Origin: an uncultured Chloroflexota bacterium
GTDB taxonomy: Bacteria > Chloroflexota > Anaerolineae > Anaerolineales > Anaerolineaceae
Direction: 5' to 3'
NCBI GenBank assembly: GCA_902795255.1
Contig: CADBKS010000003.1
Span: 1-64,000, forward strand
Length of the DNA stretch: 64,000 nucleotides
Position 1 is the first letter of the stretch, and each line of letters starts with the position of its first letter. Both the position numbers and the translations under genes were made by a program. The notes under the pieces are model-generated. The model made no database searches, was not told the DNA's origin, and saw only the letters and a list, made by a program, of their open reading frames with translations. Shown piece after piece: positions 28,326 to 36,114 of this stretch.

Positions 28326-29633
28326 TCAGCGCTTGTCTTTATCCACGAACTCCAGGAAAATGACGGCGAGTACGGCGAAGAGCACGACGAATTTTCCGAT
28401 GTGCAGCCAGTATTTCTCAATGGTCCCCTTATCGTTTTTGTAATTCTCATTGTAATTGGAGATCCGGGTCTGTTCCTGGACATAATTCTCCAGTTTCTCC
28501 CTGCCGACCATATCGATCAGCTTTCCGACCGTCGTATGGATCTCATACTGCTTATCCCGCTGTTTCTGAATAACAGGATTTTCAGCCGCCATATCGACCA
28601 GTTCGCCGACAGTGACGGTCTGCGGTTCGGCCGGGACCGGCGGAGCGGCAGGATCCTGCTGTTCTTCGAGGGCCTGAAGGACCCTTCCGGCCAGATCGCT
28701 GACCTCGGGGGGAAGGCCGAGGGCGGCAGCGGCATCCGGCTCCTGAGACAGCATGCCGAGGACTTCTTCCGGACCGGGGATCTCGATCTGTTTTCCGCGG
28801 AGGTCACGGACCAGTTCATTGCCCTCATCCTGCAGGAAGTCCAGGACCTGCCCGAGCGTCACCACAGCGTTGACCTCCTGATTTTCGAGCTTCACCAGAG
28901 AGTTCCAGCCGGTGACCAGCTCTCTCGAATTATAGTCCGACTGCGCGGCGATACATTTCATCCCATAATTAGAGATGGAAAGCGGTGCCAGTTTCTCGGC
29001 CCAGTTCGGCAGGGCAAAGATACCGCCGGAGAAAACGAGCTGGAAGATCAGCACGAACGGCATGATCGTCATCGCGGTCGTTGTGGAACGCGTCATGCAG
29101 GAGATCCACAGAGAAAGCATATCGGCAGCATAGGTCATCAGGAAGATCGTGATGCCGATATCAACGATCAGCCAGGGTGTGATGAGCCCCTCCTGAGGGA
29201 ATTTGATCCCGGTGGTCTTGCAGACATAGAGTGTGATCACCGTCTGCGCAAGGCACAGCAGCGCCTGATAGACCATATGCGCGAAGATATAAGCCGTGAT
29301 ATGCATCCCGGCACGGTGCTCGCGCTTGATGATCTCACGTTCCCGGCAGACGACCTGAATGGAGTTAAAACAGCCGTTCCAGATGGAAAGACAGGTCAGC
29401 GCCAGCGCACCTTTCAGCGTTCCTTCCATCGTCACGAAGAAATCCCGATGGACCACCATGGAGACGACACCGGCGATCAGCGCCGCCATCGGCAGCACCT
29501 TCCAGTCTGCCTGATAAACAAACATCCGCAGGAATTTGCCGATATAGATCAGCGCCTGGGCGGGACGGCCCGGATAAGGGAGTTTCCGCTGACGGGCAGG
29601 AGCTTTATTGACTGCTGTGGCTGCTTCAGACAT
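28326..29633 (-). CDS. ABC transporter permease, ABCG/ABC-2 type
   Basis: A 435-residue membrane protein. Six hydrophobic segments lie in two groups (about 45-300) plus a last one near the C-terminus, with a CREREIIKREHRAGM connector typical of ABCG-like half transporters. An extracellular-looking insert (about 300-390) is rich in Glu, Pro and Gln. It overlaps the ATPase gene by 8 bp, with the ribosome site inside that gene, so the two form one exporter. The substrate is unknown; ABCG relatives move lipids, drugs or peptides. Confidence 0.8.
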   Translation of the reverse strand: MSEAATAVNKAPARQRKLPYPGRPAQALIYIGKFLRMFVYQADWKVLPMAALIAGVVSMVVHRDFFVTMEGTLKGALALTCLSIWNGCFNSIQVVCREREIIKREHRAGMHITAYIFAHMVYQALLCLAQTVITLYVCKTTGIKFPQEGLITPWLIVDIGITIFLMTYAADMLSLWISCMTRSTTTAMTIMPFVLIFQLVFSGGIFALPNWAEKLAPLSISNYGMKCIAAQSDYNSRELVTGWNSLVKLENQEVNAVVTLGQVLDFLQDEGNELVRDLRGKQIEIPGPEEVLGMLSQEPDAAAALGLPPEVSDLAGRVLQALEEQQDPAAPPVPAEPQTVTVGELVDMAAENPVIQKQRDKQYEIHTTVGKLIDMVGREKLENYVQEQTRISNYNENYKNDKGTIEKYWLHIGKFVVLFAVLAVIFLEFVDKDKR

Positions 29634-30975
29634 GCTGCACCTCCGCGTACTTCATAATGAATTCATCCGCGCGGCCCTCACCGCCTTCCTCGACCTGGTT
29701 GATACACTTGACGATCTCTTCCATCCGGTCCTTCCCGAAGAATTTCCGGCATTCTTCGACCGTCCCGTAGAATGCCAGACGACCGGTCCGGGTGGAATCT
29801 TTAGCCAGGATGATGATGTCATCAAACAGATCGATCACACGGTCCGGCGTGTGGGTGATCACCAGTACGATCCGGCCGGTATCCGAGGCCTTCCGCAGCT
29901 GAATGAACAATTCGCGCGCCATCACACCGTCGAGGCCGGAGTCCGGTTCATCCAGAATGAAAAGATAGGGGTTGGAAAGGTATTCCATCGCGATCGAGAG
30001 TCTTTTGCGCTGACCGCCGGACATCTTTTCCACAAGCGTATTCCGGGCCGGAGCCAGACCGAAGACCTTCAGCGCCTCTTCTACACGGTCCCTGCGGTCC
30101 TGCATGGAGAAATCGCTCGGCAGACGCATCAGCGCATAATCCAGCAGTGTATTATAGGCGGTATCCTTGCCGCGCATTAAGTCCGACTGCGGGACAAAAC
30201 CGATCTCGAACTGCATCTTTGCGTATTCCTCATAAACATCCCGTCCGTTCAGCATGACTTTGGCGTCTGCCTTTTCATACCCGTTGATCGCATTCAGGTA
30301 AGTCGTTTTCCCCGCGCCGGAACCGCCGAGCAGCATCACCAGGCGCCCCGGTTTGATATTCATATGGATATCCCGCAGAAGCACCTTTTTCTGGAAAAAC
30401 TCCGTTACGGACCGCTCTTTGAGATTTACGGTCAGCCCCTCACCGATATCCTCGATATTGCTGCCGGAAACATGGGAAACCGCACTGTTCCGGAAATCAT
30501 CCACCTGCCACATGGGCTGATATTGCTTTGAAAAGCCCCAGATCAGCGCCGGGATCCAGTCCGCAAAGATCCAGAGGATCAGCCATCGTTTTCTCGCACC
30601 GTACACCTCACACAGACCGGTATAGATCTGGATCTCATACACGACAATGATGATCCGGAAAACGAGTACCAGGACCGATATGAGCAATATTTGGTTTTCG
30701 TGAGTTTCAAGAAACTTCGCGCTGATCAGTTCCGCTGCGGCCGTGATCAGGAATGAAAGAAACGCCCCGACCGAAACGATCCTGCCTTCAGGCTCCTTTC
30801 CCGCACATCTGCCCAGCCAGTATTCTCTTGCCCAGGGACAAAATGCCCACCAGCCGGAGACACCGGATTTGCGGAACAGCGGAAACAGCCCGATGATGGT
30901 CAGCACGGTTGGAATGATATAGATGAGTGACGAGCCGCCAAACAAAAAATCAGAGAGTATTTTCAAATAAGGCAT
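29626..30975 (-). CDS. ABC transporter ATPase with N-terminal membrane region, ABCG type
   Basis: The product has 449 residues. The first 160 hold three or four membrane segments and a WWAFCPWAREYWLG motif resembling DUF5684-type signal-peptidase-associated regions. The ATPase domain follows (about 185-430): Walker A GGSGAGKTT, signature MSGGQRKRLSIA, Walker B LFILDEPDSGLD and the switch histidine in VITHTPDRV. A fused membrane part before the ATPase is the ABCG order but unusual in bacteria. ATG 30975 has AAAGGAG upstream. It is translationally coupled to the permease. Confidence 0.85.
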   Translation of the reverse strand: MPYLKILSDFLFGGSSLIYIIPTVLTIIGLFPLFRKSGVSGWWAFCPWAREYWLGRCAGKEPEGRIVSVGAFLSFLITAAAELISAKFLETHENQILLISVLVLVFRIIIVVYEIQIYTGLCEVYGARKRWLILWIFADWIPALIWGFSKQYQPMWQVDDFRNSAVSHVSGSNIEDIGEGLTVNLKERSVTEFFQKKVLLRDIHMNIKPGRLVMLLGGSGAGKTTYLNAINGYEKADAKVMLNGRDVYEEYAKMQFEIGFVPQSDLMRGKDTAYNTLLDYALMRLPSDFSMQDRRDRVEEALKVFGLAPARNTLVEKMSGGQRKRLSIAMEYLSNPYLFILDEPDSGLDGVMARELFIQLRKASDTGRIVLVITHTPDRVIDLFDDIIILAKDSTRTGRLAFYGTVEECRKFFGKDRMEEIVKCINQVEEGGEGRADEFIMKYAEVQHV

Positions 30976-31114
30976 GGGAATACCGCTCCTTTCAAATGGG
31001 ATCAGTGTACAGTTTATAATTATAATTCAAATAGATCCGGATAAAACTGATATACCGCAAAACGGACAGCAGCGTTCCGCTCTGACGGATATGAACAGAA
31101 GAAAGGACAAAACG

Positions 31115-31993
31115 ATGAAAAAAATCACGATGCTGATGATACTGACGTTTCTGGGGCTTGCCATTGCATGCCCGCAAGCTGTTTCCGCCGAGCCATCCGC
31201 CACGGTGAAGGGCATCTTTGAAGCACTGCTCTCGGAGGACTCCGTCTACAGCCAAAACAAAGCCTATTATCTGGAATACTTTCCGGAAACTTCCTATGAA
31301 GAAACGCTGAATGATGACGGGTTCACCATTACCGTCAGCGGCAATGAATATTCTTCCGGCAGCTGGACGTTCAGGGAGGAAGGAGACTATCTGACCCTGA
31401 CCGCTGCCGAGGAGGACTTCTCCGCAGCCATGCTCATCACCAATGTACTGGAGGCGGTCGGCGTTCAGCTCGGCATGGATCCCGGGCTGCTCCGCGGGTA
31501 CGTCAACGGTCTGACCACCCTGGAGATCGAAAACGACAGCTTCATTCTGGAGAGCAACGAAGCGGACAAAACGTCCACGTACAAAATCAACATCGCCGGG
31601 CCGTATGAGATGAAGGAACTGGACCGGATGGTGATCGACCGTACCTCCTTCGATCATGAGCCGCTGACGGATGAGTACCTCAGCATGGCTGCATACATCG
31701 GAAAGCTCAAGGTGATCGCGAACGGAAACGCGGACGGCCTCACGGTCCTGCTGGCCGAATACGGGGAAACGGATGAACTGGCTTATCAGTCGCTCATCAA
31801 TATCGCGGAGATCCTGCAGCCGAAGGGCTGGGAACAGTTCAAAGCGGAATATAAAGAACTCGCAGACGCAGAGGGCGACGGATACAGCGTGAAGCTGGAC
31901 CCGGACGCGGAAACGATCGCGGAGATCATTGAAGACGCGCGTACGGAGGACAGTTTCGTCCTGGTCCGCTTCGGCGAACAGGCATCCCGCTGA
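31115..31993 (+). CDS. Secreted protein of unknown function
   Basis: A 292-residue protein with a signal peptide (MKKITMLMILTFLGLAIA, cleavage probably after VSA). The remainder is acidic and predicted soluble, with no cysteine pairs or known motif. The middle (YLEYFPETSYEETLNDD, then GNEYSSGSWTF) looks like a small beta-rich domain. It is divergent from the ABC exporter, separated by an AT-rich gap of 139 nt that probably holds both promoters, so a link to that exporter is possible but unproven. GAAAGG precedes ATG 31115. Confidence 0.6.
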   Translation: MKKITMLMILTFLGLAIACPQAVSAEPSATVKGIFEALLSEDSVYSQNKAYYLEYFPETSYEETLNDDGFTITVSGNEYSSGSWTFREEGDYLTLTAAEEDFSAAMLITNVLEAVGVQLGMDPGLLRGYVNGLTTLEIENDSFILESNEADKTSTYKINIAGPYEMKELDRMVIDRTSFDHEPLTDEYLSMAAYIGKLKVIANGNADGLTVLLAEYGETDELAYQSLINIAEILQPKGWEQFKAEYKELADAEGDGYSVKLDPDAETIAEIIEDARTEDSFVLVRFGEQASR

Positions 31994-32030
31994 GGAAAAC
32001 TTCCCGCACCAGCGAAAAAAACGTTCCTGA

Positions 32031-32068
32031 GGGAGGCACTTCTTTACGAAGTGGCTCCCTTTGTTTCA
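32031..32068 (+). terminator. Terminator after the secreted-protein gene
   Basis: GGGAGGCACTTC pairs with GAAGTGGCTCCC around TTTAC, followed by TTTGTTT. Confidence 0.75.
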
Positions 32069-32182
32069 AAAGCAGGATAACTGACTGCGCCGGTCAGCAA
32101 TAGTACAATGACTAAAACAAATCGGGATTTGTCGGGATGTTGCAAAACCGAGATTTTCAGTTAAAACAGGAGCAATTTTCAT

Positions 32183-32346
32183 ATGGATAATGCTATTTGG
32201 GTCATGCCGACTCATATCATTGCGGCAGCGGGTATCGTGATTAATGATAATGACGAGATACTGATGGTGAAAGCAAATCGCGGGGGTTGGGTCTTCCCGG
32301 GAGGACAGGTCGAAGTCGGGGAAAATGTGATTGATGCCGTTAAAAG
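32183..32346 (+). pseudogene. Nudix hydrolase truncated by the IS110-like element
   Basis: AGGAG and ATG 32183 start an open frame reading a normal Nudix N-terminus (IIAAAGIVINDNDEILMVK, then GGWVFPGGQVEVGENVIDAV). The Nudix box breaks off just where RE..EE should follow, and the frame then runs into a hairpin and a stop (TGA near 32363). The missing half is not found on the far side of the element, so the gene is dead unless it was deleted to a fragment on purpose. Confidence 0.8.
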
Positions 32347-32431
32347 GTACCCGCCGCAACTGTGACGGCGGGTACGATATCGATGGGTTGCGGGTGAGTC
32401 TTATTAAGAACCCAAGACGTTAACCAGCAGA

Positions 32432-32725
32432 TCAGAAATCTTCACCGCTGAGGGTAATGCCGCAATCCTTACGGACAGTAAATGACACACCCAAGCGATT
32501 GTTCCTTCTGGTAAACGCCCGACAATTAACAGGAACAGAAATCTGATCGCCTACTCGGTAATAGCTCTGAGGCAGAAATTCATCAAGGAAATAATATCCG
32601 TTGCTTGTGGTAATCAGATAAGTGACAACTTCTTTCTTATCTTCACCGATGAATTTCTTGGAACGCTGCGAAACAGTTCCGGTCAGGGACAGACCATCAA
32701 TAACATTGGTATTTTCAGAATTCAT
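32432..32725 (-). CDS. 97-residue partner protein of the IS110-like transposase
   Basis: The protein alternates short beta-like stretches (GLSLTGTVSQRSKKFIG, VVTYLITTSNGYYFL, YRVGDQISVPVNC, RLGVSFTVRKDCG), which would suit an OB-fold nucleic-acid-binding domain, though I do not recognise the family. It starts 2 nt after the transposase stop, with its own AGGAGG-like site overlapping that stop, so the two are made together. IS110 elements usually carry one gene only. It could be an accessory DNA- or RNA-binding factor. Confidence 0.6.
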   Translation of the reverse strand: MNSENTNVIDGLSLTGTVSQRSKKFIGEDKKEVVTYLITTSNGYYFLDEFLPQSYYRVGDQISVPVNCRAFTRRNNRLGVSFTVRKDCGITLSGEDF

Positions 32726-32727
32726 AA

Positions 32728-34191
32728 TTATTTTCCTCCTTGGTTTTCTTGTATTTGTTCTGAAATTTCGTCATATTTTTTCTGATTGAAGATGAAATCT
32801 TTCAATATCGTGTAAAATGTTTTGCCCAACCCACGATAATCCTTCAGCCTGCCTTCATAATACTCATCCACGATTTCTTTCGTATTTGTAAATCCGGCAT
32901 TGATCAGAGCTTTTTTAAATCGTTTCATATCCGGAATTAGCGTAAATAATTCATCCAGGCTGATATTCATAACATTGCGCTTTTCGTAACACCGGTAATG
33001 ATCATAGGAGAAGGGCACATTCAACTTGTTGACATAATACATTGCAATGCAAATTTTTCTTCCCACTGCGTTTGACGCTTTCTTCCATTTTCCGGATGAT
33101 TTGTAGAGGTTGTATCCCCATACGCCAAAGTTTTCTGTTCGGGAACGAAGCAAAATATTTGCTGACAGATTCAGCGAATAATGCAATAATTTATTACCAC
33201 CGCGTTTGACAGTGCTGGTAACTTTACCTGCTGAAACCTTCAGAGATGGGTCCAAGCCACAATATGCCGATATTGCCTTGGAAGTAGGAAATCTGCTGGG
33301 TGTTATGATGATACTAAGCCAAAGGACAGCTGTTGTCTCACCAACACCGGGAACGGTGCAAAGATTTTCGATCAATTTATTTCCATCGACAAATACACCT
33401 TCTTCAGTTTCCCATTTCATTTTTTTGGCTTTGCTGATGGCTAATGCCATATAACGTTTTTCTTCGTCTGCATGGAAATCGAAATTGTGATACATCTCCT
33501 TAAACATCGGACGGACATCTTCCGGTATTCCTGTCTGACACAGATTCTTCATATCAGCAATGTTGTCAATCAAATCTTCGACCATTGGTCGTACAACTTT
33601 GCTCTTTGTGACGGATCCGAGACGTCCAAATGTATGTCCAAAGCGGAGAATATAATTGTTTATCTGATTTGAGATTTTTGTCTGCTGCTGTTTGTGATAA
33701 TTGCGCTGCGCAATCAACAGGCGTAATTCCTGAACTTCGTCAGACACAATATAGCTTTCCGGCCAAAGCCCGGTCATGTTTTGCTGGGCCAGCATCTTAG
33801 CATCCAATACATCCGTTTTGCACCTTGAGGGGGAAGCAAGAAGTGGGTTCACAACTGAAGGTTTACCGCCGAGTGCTTTGATGACCGGGATATGATAGGT
33901 ACCGGTACTTTCAATTGAATAATGCAATGGCAGAATATCGTCCGGCACAGGATGGATATTTGTTTCAATAGTCTTAATGATCCATTCTCGGGCTTCACCC
34001 AATTCCCACCAGGATGTATAAAATTTCTGCTCAATCTTGCGGATTTCATCATCGTGCTTCACCAGCACACATACTTGAATAAAATCCCTGTGCGTATCGA
34101 TACCTACGCCATAACTTTTCGTGAACTGGATATTTTCCCATTCCGACTGTTCTTCAGGGGATTCTGTCCCAACAGCAAAATTTTCTTCCAT
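32728..34191 (-). CDS. IS110-family DEDD transposase
   Basis: A 487-residue protein. The N-terminal RuvC-like domain shows YGVGIDTHRDF, then HYSIESTGTYHIPV and CKTDVLDAKMLAQQ: the D-E-D-D set. The Tnp20-like domain has LCTVPGVGETTAVLWLS, GLDPSLKVSAGK and RGGNKLLHYSLNLSA, with a serine at the expected catalytic place. It is longer than the usual 330-420 residues: about 80 extra residues at the C-terminus (SLDELFTLIPDMKRF onward). Low GC and AT-rich codons differ from all neighbours. IS110 enzymes recombine DNA guided by an RNA from the element's own non-coding end. Confidence 0.88.
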   Translation of the reverse strand: MEENFAVGTESPEEQSEWENIQFTKSYGVGIDTHRDFIQVCVLVKHDDEIRKIEQKFYTSWWELGEAREWIIKTIETNIHPVPDDILPLHYSIESTGTYHIPVIKALGGKPSVVNPLLASPSRCKTDVLDAKMLAQQNMTGLWPESYIVSDEVQELRLLIAQRNYHKQQQTKISNQINNYILRFGHTFGRLGSVTKSKVVRPMVEDLIDNIADMKNLCQTGIPEDVRPMFKEMYHNFDFHADEEKRYMALAISKAKKMKWETEEGVFVDGNKLIENLCTVPGVGETTAVLWLSIIITPSRFPTSKAISAYCGLDPSLKVSAGKVTSTVKRGGNKLLHYSLNLSANILLRSRTENFGVWGYNLYKSSGKWKKASNAVGRKICIAMYYVNKLNVPFSYDHYRCYEKRNVMNISLDELFTLIPDMKRFKKALINAGFTNTKEIVDEYYEGRLKDYRGLGKTFYTILKDFIFNQKKYDEISEQIQENQGGK

Positions 34192-34658
34192 TATGAAATA
34201 ATCCTCTCGTTATATCAAAAACAAATAACATTCAATATGAAGCTGCATCATATTGCTTCTTATTTTTCTTCGATATCTCAGTCACGCTAAACCATTACGA
34301 AATATTGTTGCATTACGCAGTGTCTCAATTTACTCGAAGAATGGCGAGTAAAAGACAAATCTACTATAGGTAATTTGCTTCAACATGACTCAAACGAACT
34401 ACTCGCGCGGCACCAACCTTTTTTAGAAAGCTTATAGCCTTATTGAGAAAACCGTGCTCTATAGCTGGACAGACAGAATATTTTCAAAGAAAATACGTTC
34501 TATTAGTTCAGCTATTTTTAGTCTACGCCATATTGTTAATAAAAAAAACGGACAACATTGTCCCTTGACAAACATTTTTATTTGTGGTACAGCCGAATAT
34601 CTTTGGGTTTTATGAGGAGAATTAGTGTGTTAGAATTTTAGTAATTCTAATAAAGTGA
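34192..34658. other. Non-coding upstream end of the IS110-like element
   Basis: This is about 470 bp of AT-rich sequence without a gene. In IS110-group elements the bridge RNA is encoded in the non-coding end upstream of the transposase, so this is where it should lie. On the plus strand TTGACA (about 34565) is followed 17 nt later by a poor -10 (TACAGC). I could not identify the paired target- and donor-binding loops by eye. Confidence 0.4.
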
Positions 34659-34880
34659 GTTCTTATAGTAGAAACGATTCTGATAGATGAACAACGAAAA
34701 GAAATTATTGATCTTTATCCCCGCGGAGAATATCCGATAGGCCAACTCACAAAAATGTATGGAGTTGAAAGACGTACAATTTCAAATCTGCTCCATAAAA
34801 TAAAAAGTCAATATACTGAAAATAATGTCCCGGTTATGACAATTATTTCAATATATGACTTTTTTGTTGCTGAAGGGTAA
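34659..34880 (+). pseudogene. Remnant of a helix-turn-helix transposase or recombinase
   Basis: The open frame reads DEQRKEIIDLYPRGEYPIG, then QLTKMYGVERRTISNLLHKI: a resolvase/IS-type helix-turn-helix. It has no usable start codon, an in-frame TGA at 34656-34658 and only about 70 residues, so it is a broken gene. It probably belongs to an older mobile element next to the tRNA. Confidence 0.5.
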
Positions 34881-34956
34881 AACACCCTTATTATATCAGT
34901 GTAACAAAATTGATGTTTTAGCGGAGCTGAAAAGGGTAGTTTTCCTGAGTAAAATA

Positions 34957-35000
34957 AAAAAAGTTATCAAATCCAAAAATTTACGGATTTGATAACTTTG
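34957..35000 (-). terminator. tRNA-Arg terminator
   Basis: On the minus strand AAAGTTATCAAATCC pairs with GGATTTGATAACTTT and runs into TTTATTTT, directly after the tRNA 3' end. Confidence 0.9.
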
Positions 35001-35074
35001 TACCCCGGGTGGGACTCGAACCCACAACCTAAGCGTTAGGAGTGCTTTGCTCTGTCCAATTGAGCCACCAGGGC
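35001..35074 (-). tRNA. tRNA-Arg (anticodon CCU)
   Basis: A 74-nt cloverleaf on the minus strand. The acceptor arm GCCCTGG pairs with CCGGGGT with two wobble pairs. The anticodon loop CTCCTAA gives CCU, reading AGG. The T-arm is GTGGG-TTCGAGT-CCCAC. The 3' CCA is not encoded. It lies between the mobile-element remnants and the partner-switch module. Confidence 0.9.
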
Positions 35075-35322
35075 ATTTATAAATGGGATTATACCATACG
35101 TTCTCCCGTTCTGCCCCAAACGAATTGATATCCGTTTCAGAAACCTGTTCCGGCATGTTTTTCCTCCGGACATTCTGTCGTATTCCGCTTCCCGTCCGGT
35201 GCACTTCGGAAAAAACGCTATAATTGTGAAAGCAACAGAGAATTTCCGGCGCCTCACAAAAGGCATCCCGAACATTTTACGCAGCATGCCCGTGCCGGAA
35301 ATACGGACTGGAGAAAAACACG

Positions 35323-35484
35323 ATGAACATCGAATTCCACAGAGACAGCACCGTCCTGAACGCACGGCCGGATGCCAGGCCGGACAGCGTCACCATTCCG
35401 GGAATGGAGCAGAACAATGTAAATGATTTCGTATCGGAAGCCCCCGGCATGACAGGCTTCCGGGACCTTGCGGGCGTCGGATGA
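35323..35484 (+). pseudogene. Internally deleted STAS-domain anti-anti-sigma factor (RsbV-like)
   Basis: The 53-residue frame starts MNIEFHRDSTVLNARPDARP, like the first strand and helix of an anti-sigma-factor antagonist. It ends APGMTGFRDLAGV, like the conserved end of the same domain (normally xMTGFxxILxI). A STAS domain needs about 100 residues; about 45 from the middle, including the serine that RsbW phosphorylates, are missing. The stop overlaps the RsbW start (ATGA), so the gene order and coupling are intact even though the protein cannot fold normally. Confidence 0.6.
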
Positions 35485-35969
35485 ACGGGGCCGGCAGCGG
35501 AGAGCCCGCTCTGTCTGCCCGGGAGCTGACGGTTCCCGCGGAATCGCGTTATCTCCCGGAGGTGACGTCATTTATCAACAGACATCTGGAGGCGATGCAT
35601 TGCAGTCATTCGGTCCGGATGGCGATCGATATTGCGGCGGACGAGATCTTCGCCAATATCGTCCGTTACGCTTACCGGGATACGGACAAGGGTTCGGTGA
35701 CCGTCCGTGTCGGAACGGGTGCTGACCCGAACGAAGTGCTGCTTACGTTTATTGATGATGGCCGGCCCTTTGATCCGCTTTCCGCGGAAACGCCCGACAC
35801 TACCCTTCCGGCGAAAAAACGCCGCATCGGCGGCCTCGGCCTGTTCATGGTGAAAAACACGATGGACGGGATCGATTATGTGTACCGGGACGGCAGGAAT
35901 GTTTTGACCCTCCGGAAAAAGATCCGTACGAACGGCACAAATTCCGCCGGTTCAGAGGCAGGCCTATGA
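35481..35969 (+). CDS. RsbW/SpoIIAB-like anti-sigma serine kinase
   Basis: A 162-residue HATPase_c protein. The N-box is AIDIAADEIFANIVRYAY (about residue 50), the G1 box DDGRPFDP (about 93) and the G2 box IGGLGLFMVKN (about 117). Such proteins bind a sigma factor or phosphorylate a STAS partner. Here the adjacent STAS gene is damaged and a PP2C phosphatase of the matching type follows, so this is the middle of an RsbV-RsbW-RsbU-like module. No sigma factor lies in the window. The start ATG at 35481 overlaps the STAS stop. Confidence 0.85.
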   Translation: MNGAGSGEPALSARELTVPAESRYLPEVTSFINRHLEAMHCSHSVRMAIDIAADEIFANIVRYAYRDTDKGSVTVRVGTGADPNEVLLTFIDDGRPFDPLSAETPDTTLPAKKRRIGGLGLFMVKNTMDGIDYVYRDGRNVLTLRKKIRTNGTNSAGSEAGL

Positions 35970-36104
35970 CGGATAAAACAAAGACAGATCTTCAGCCTGA
36001 ATGAACCGGTGAAAAATATCGCTATCCGTATGGCCTGCAAAGGCGCGAAGTCTATTGATTACCAGAATATCCCCGGCCTGAACGAGCTGAGGGTCCGGAT
36101 ATGA
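35970..36104 (+). other. Open continuation of the RsbW frame, possible gene remnant
   Basis: After the RsbW TGA the same frame stays open for about 44 codons (for example IFSLNEPVKNIAIRMACKG, ending NELRVRI) to a stop just before the phosphatase gene. There is no start codon of its own. It may be a leftover of a longer or duplicated protein; I do not recognise it. Confidence 0.3.
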
Positions 36105-36114
36105 AAGGAACACC

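Larger units (their letters stand above)
32347..34880 (-). mobile_element. IS110-like element, AT-rich
   Basis: The stretch contains a DEDD transposase, a short partner gene and about 700 bp of AT-rich non-coding DNA, all far lower in GC than the neighbours. The left end is set by the break in the Nudix gene, where a perfect 10-bp inverted repeat (GTACCCGCCG, 32347-32356, with CGGCGGGTAC, 32366-32375) begins. The right end is uncertain (somewhere between 34650 and 34950). The family normally has no terminal inverted repeats. Confidence 0.6.
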
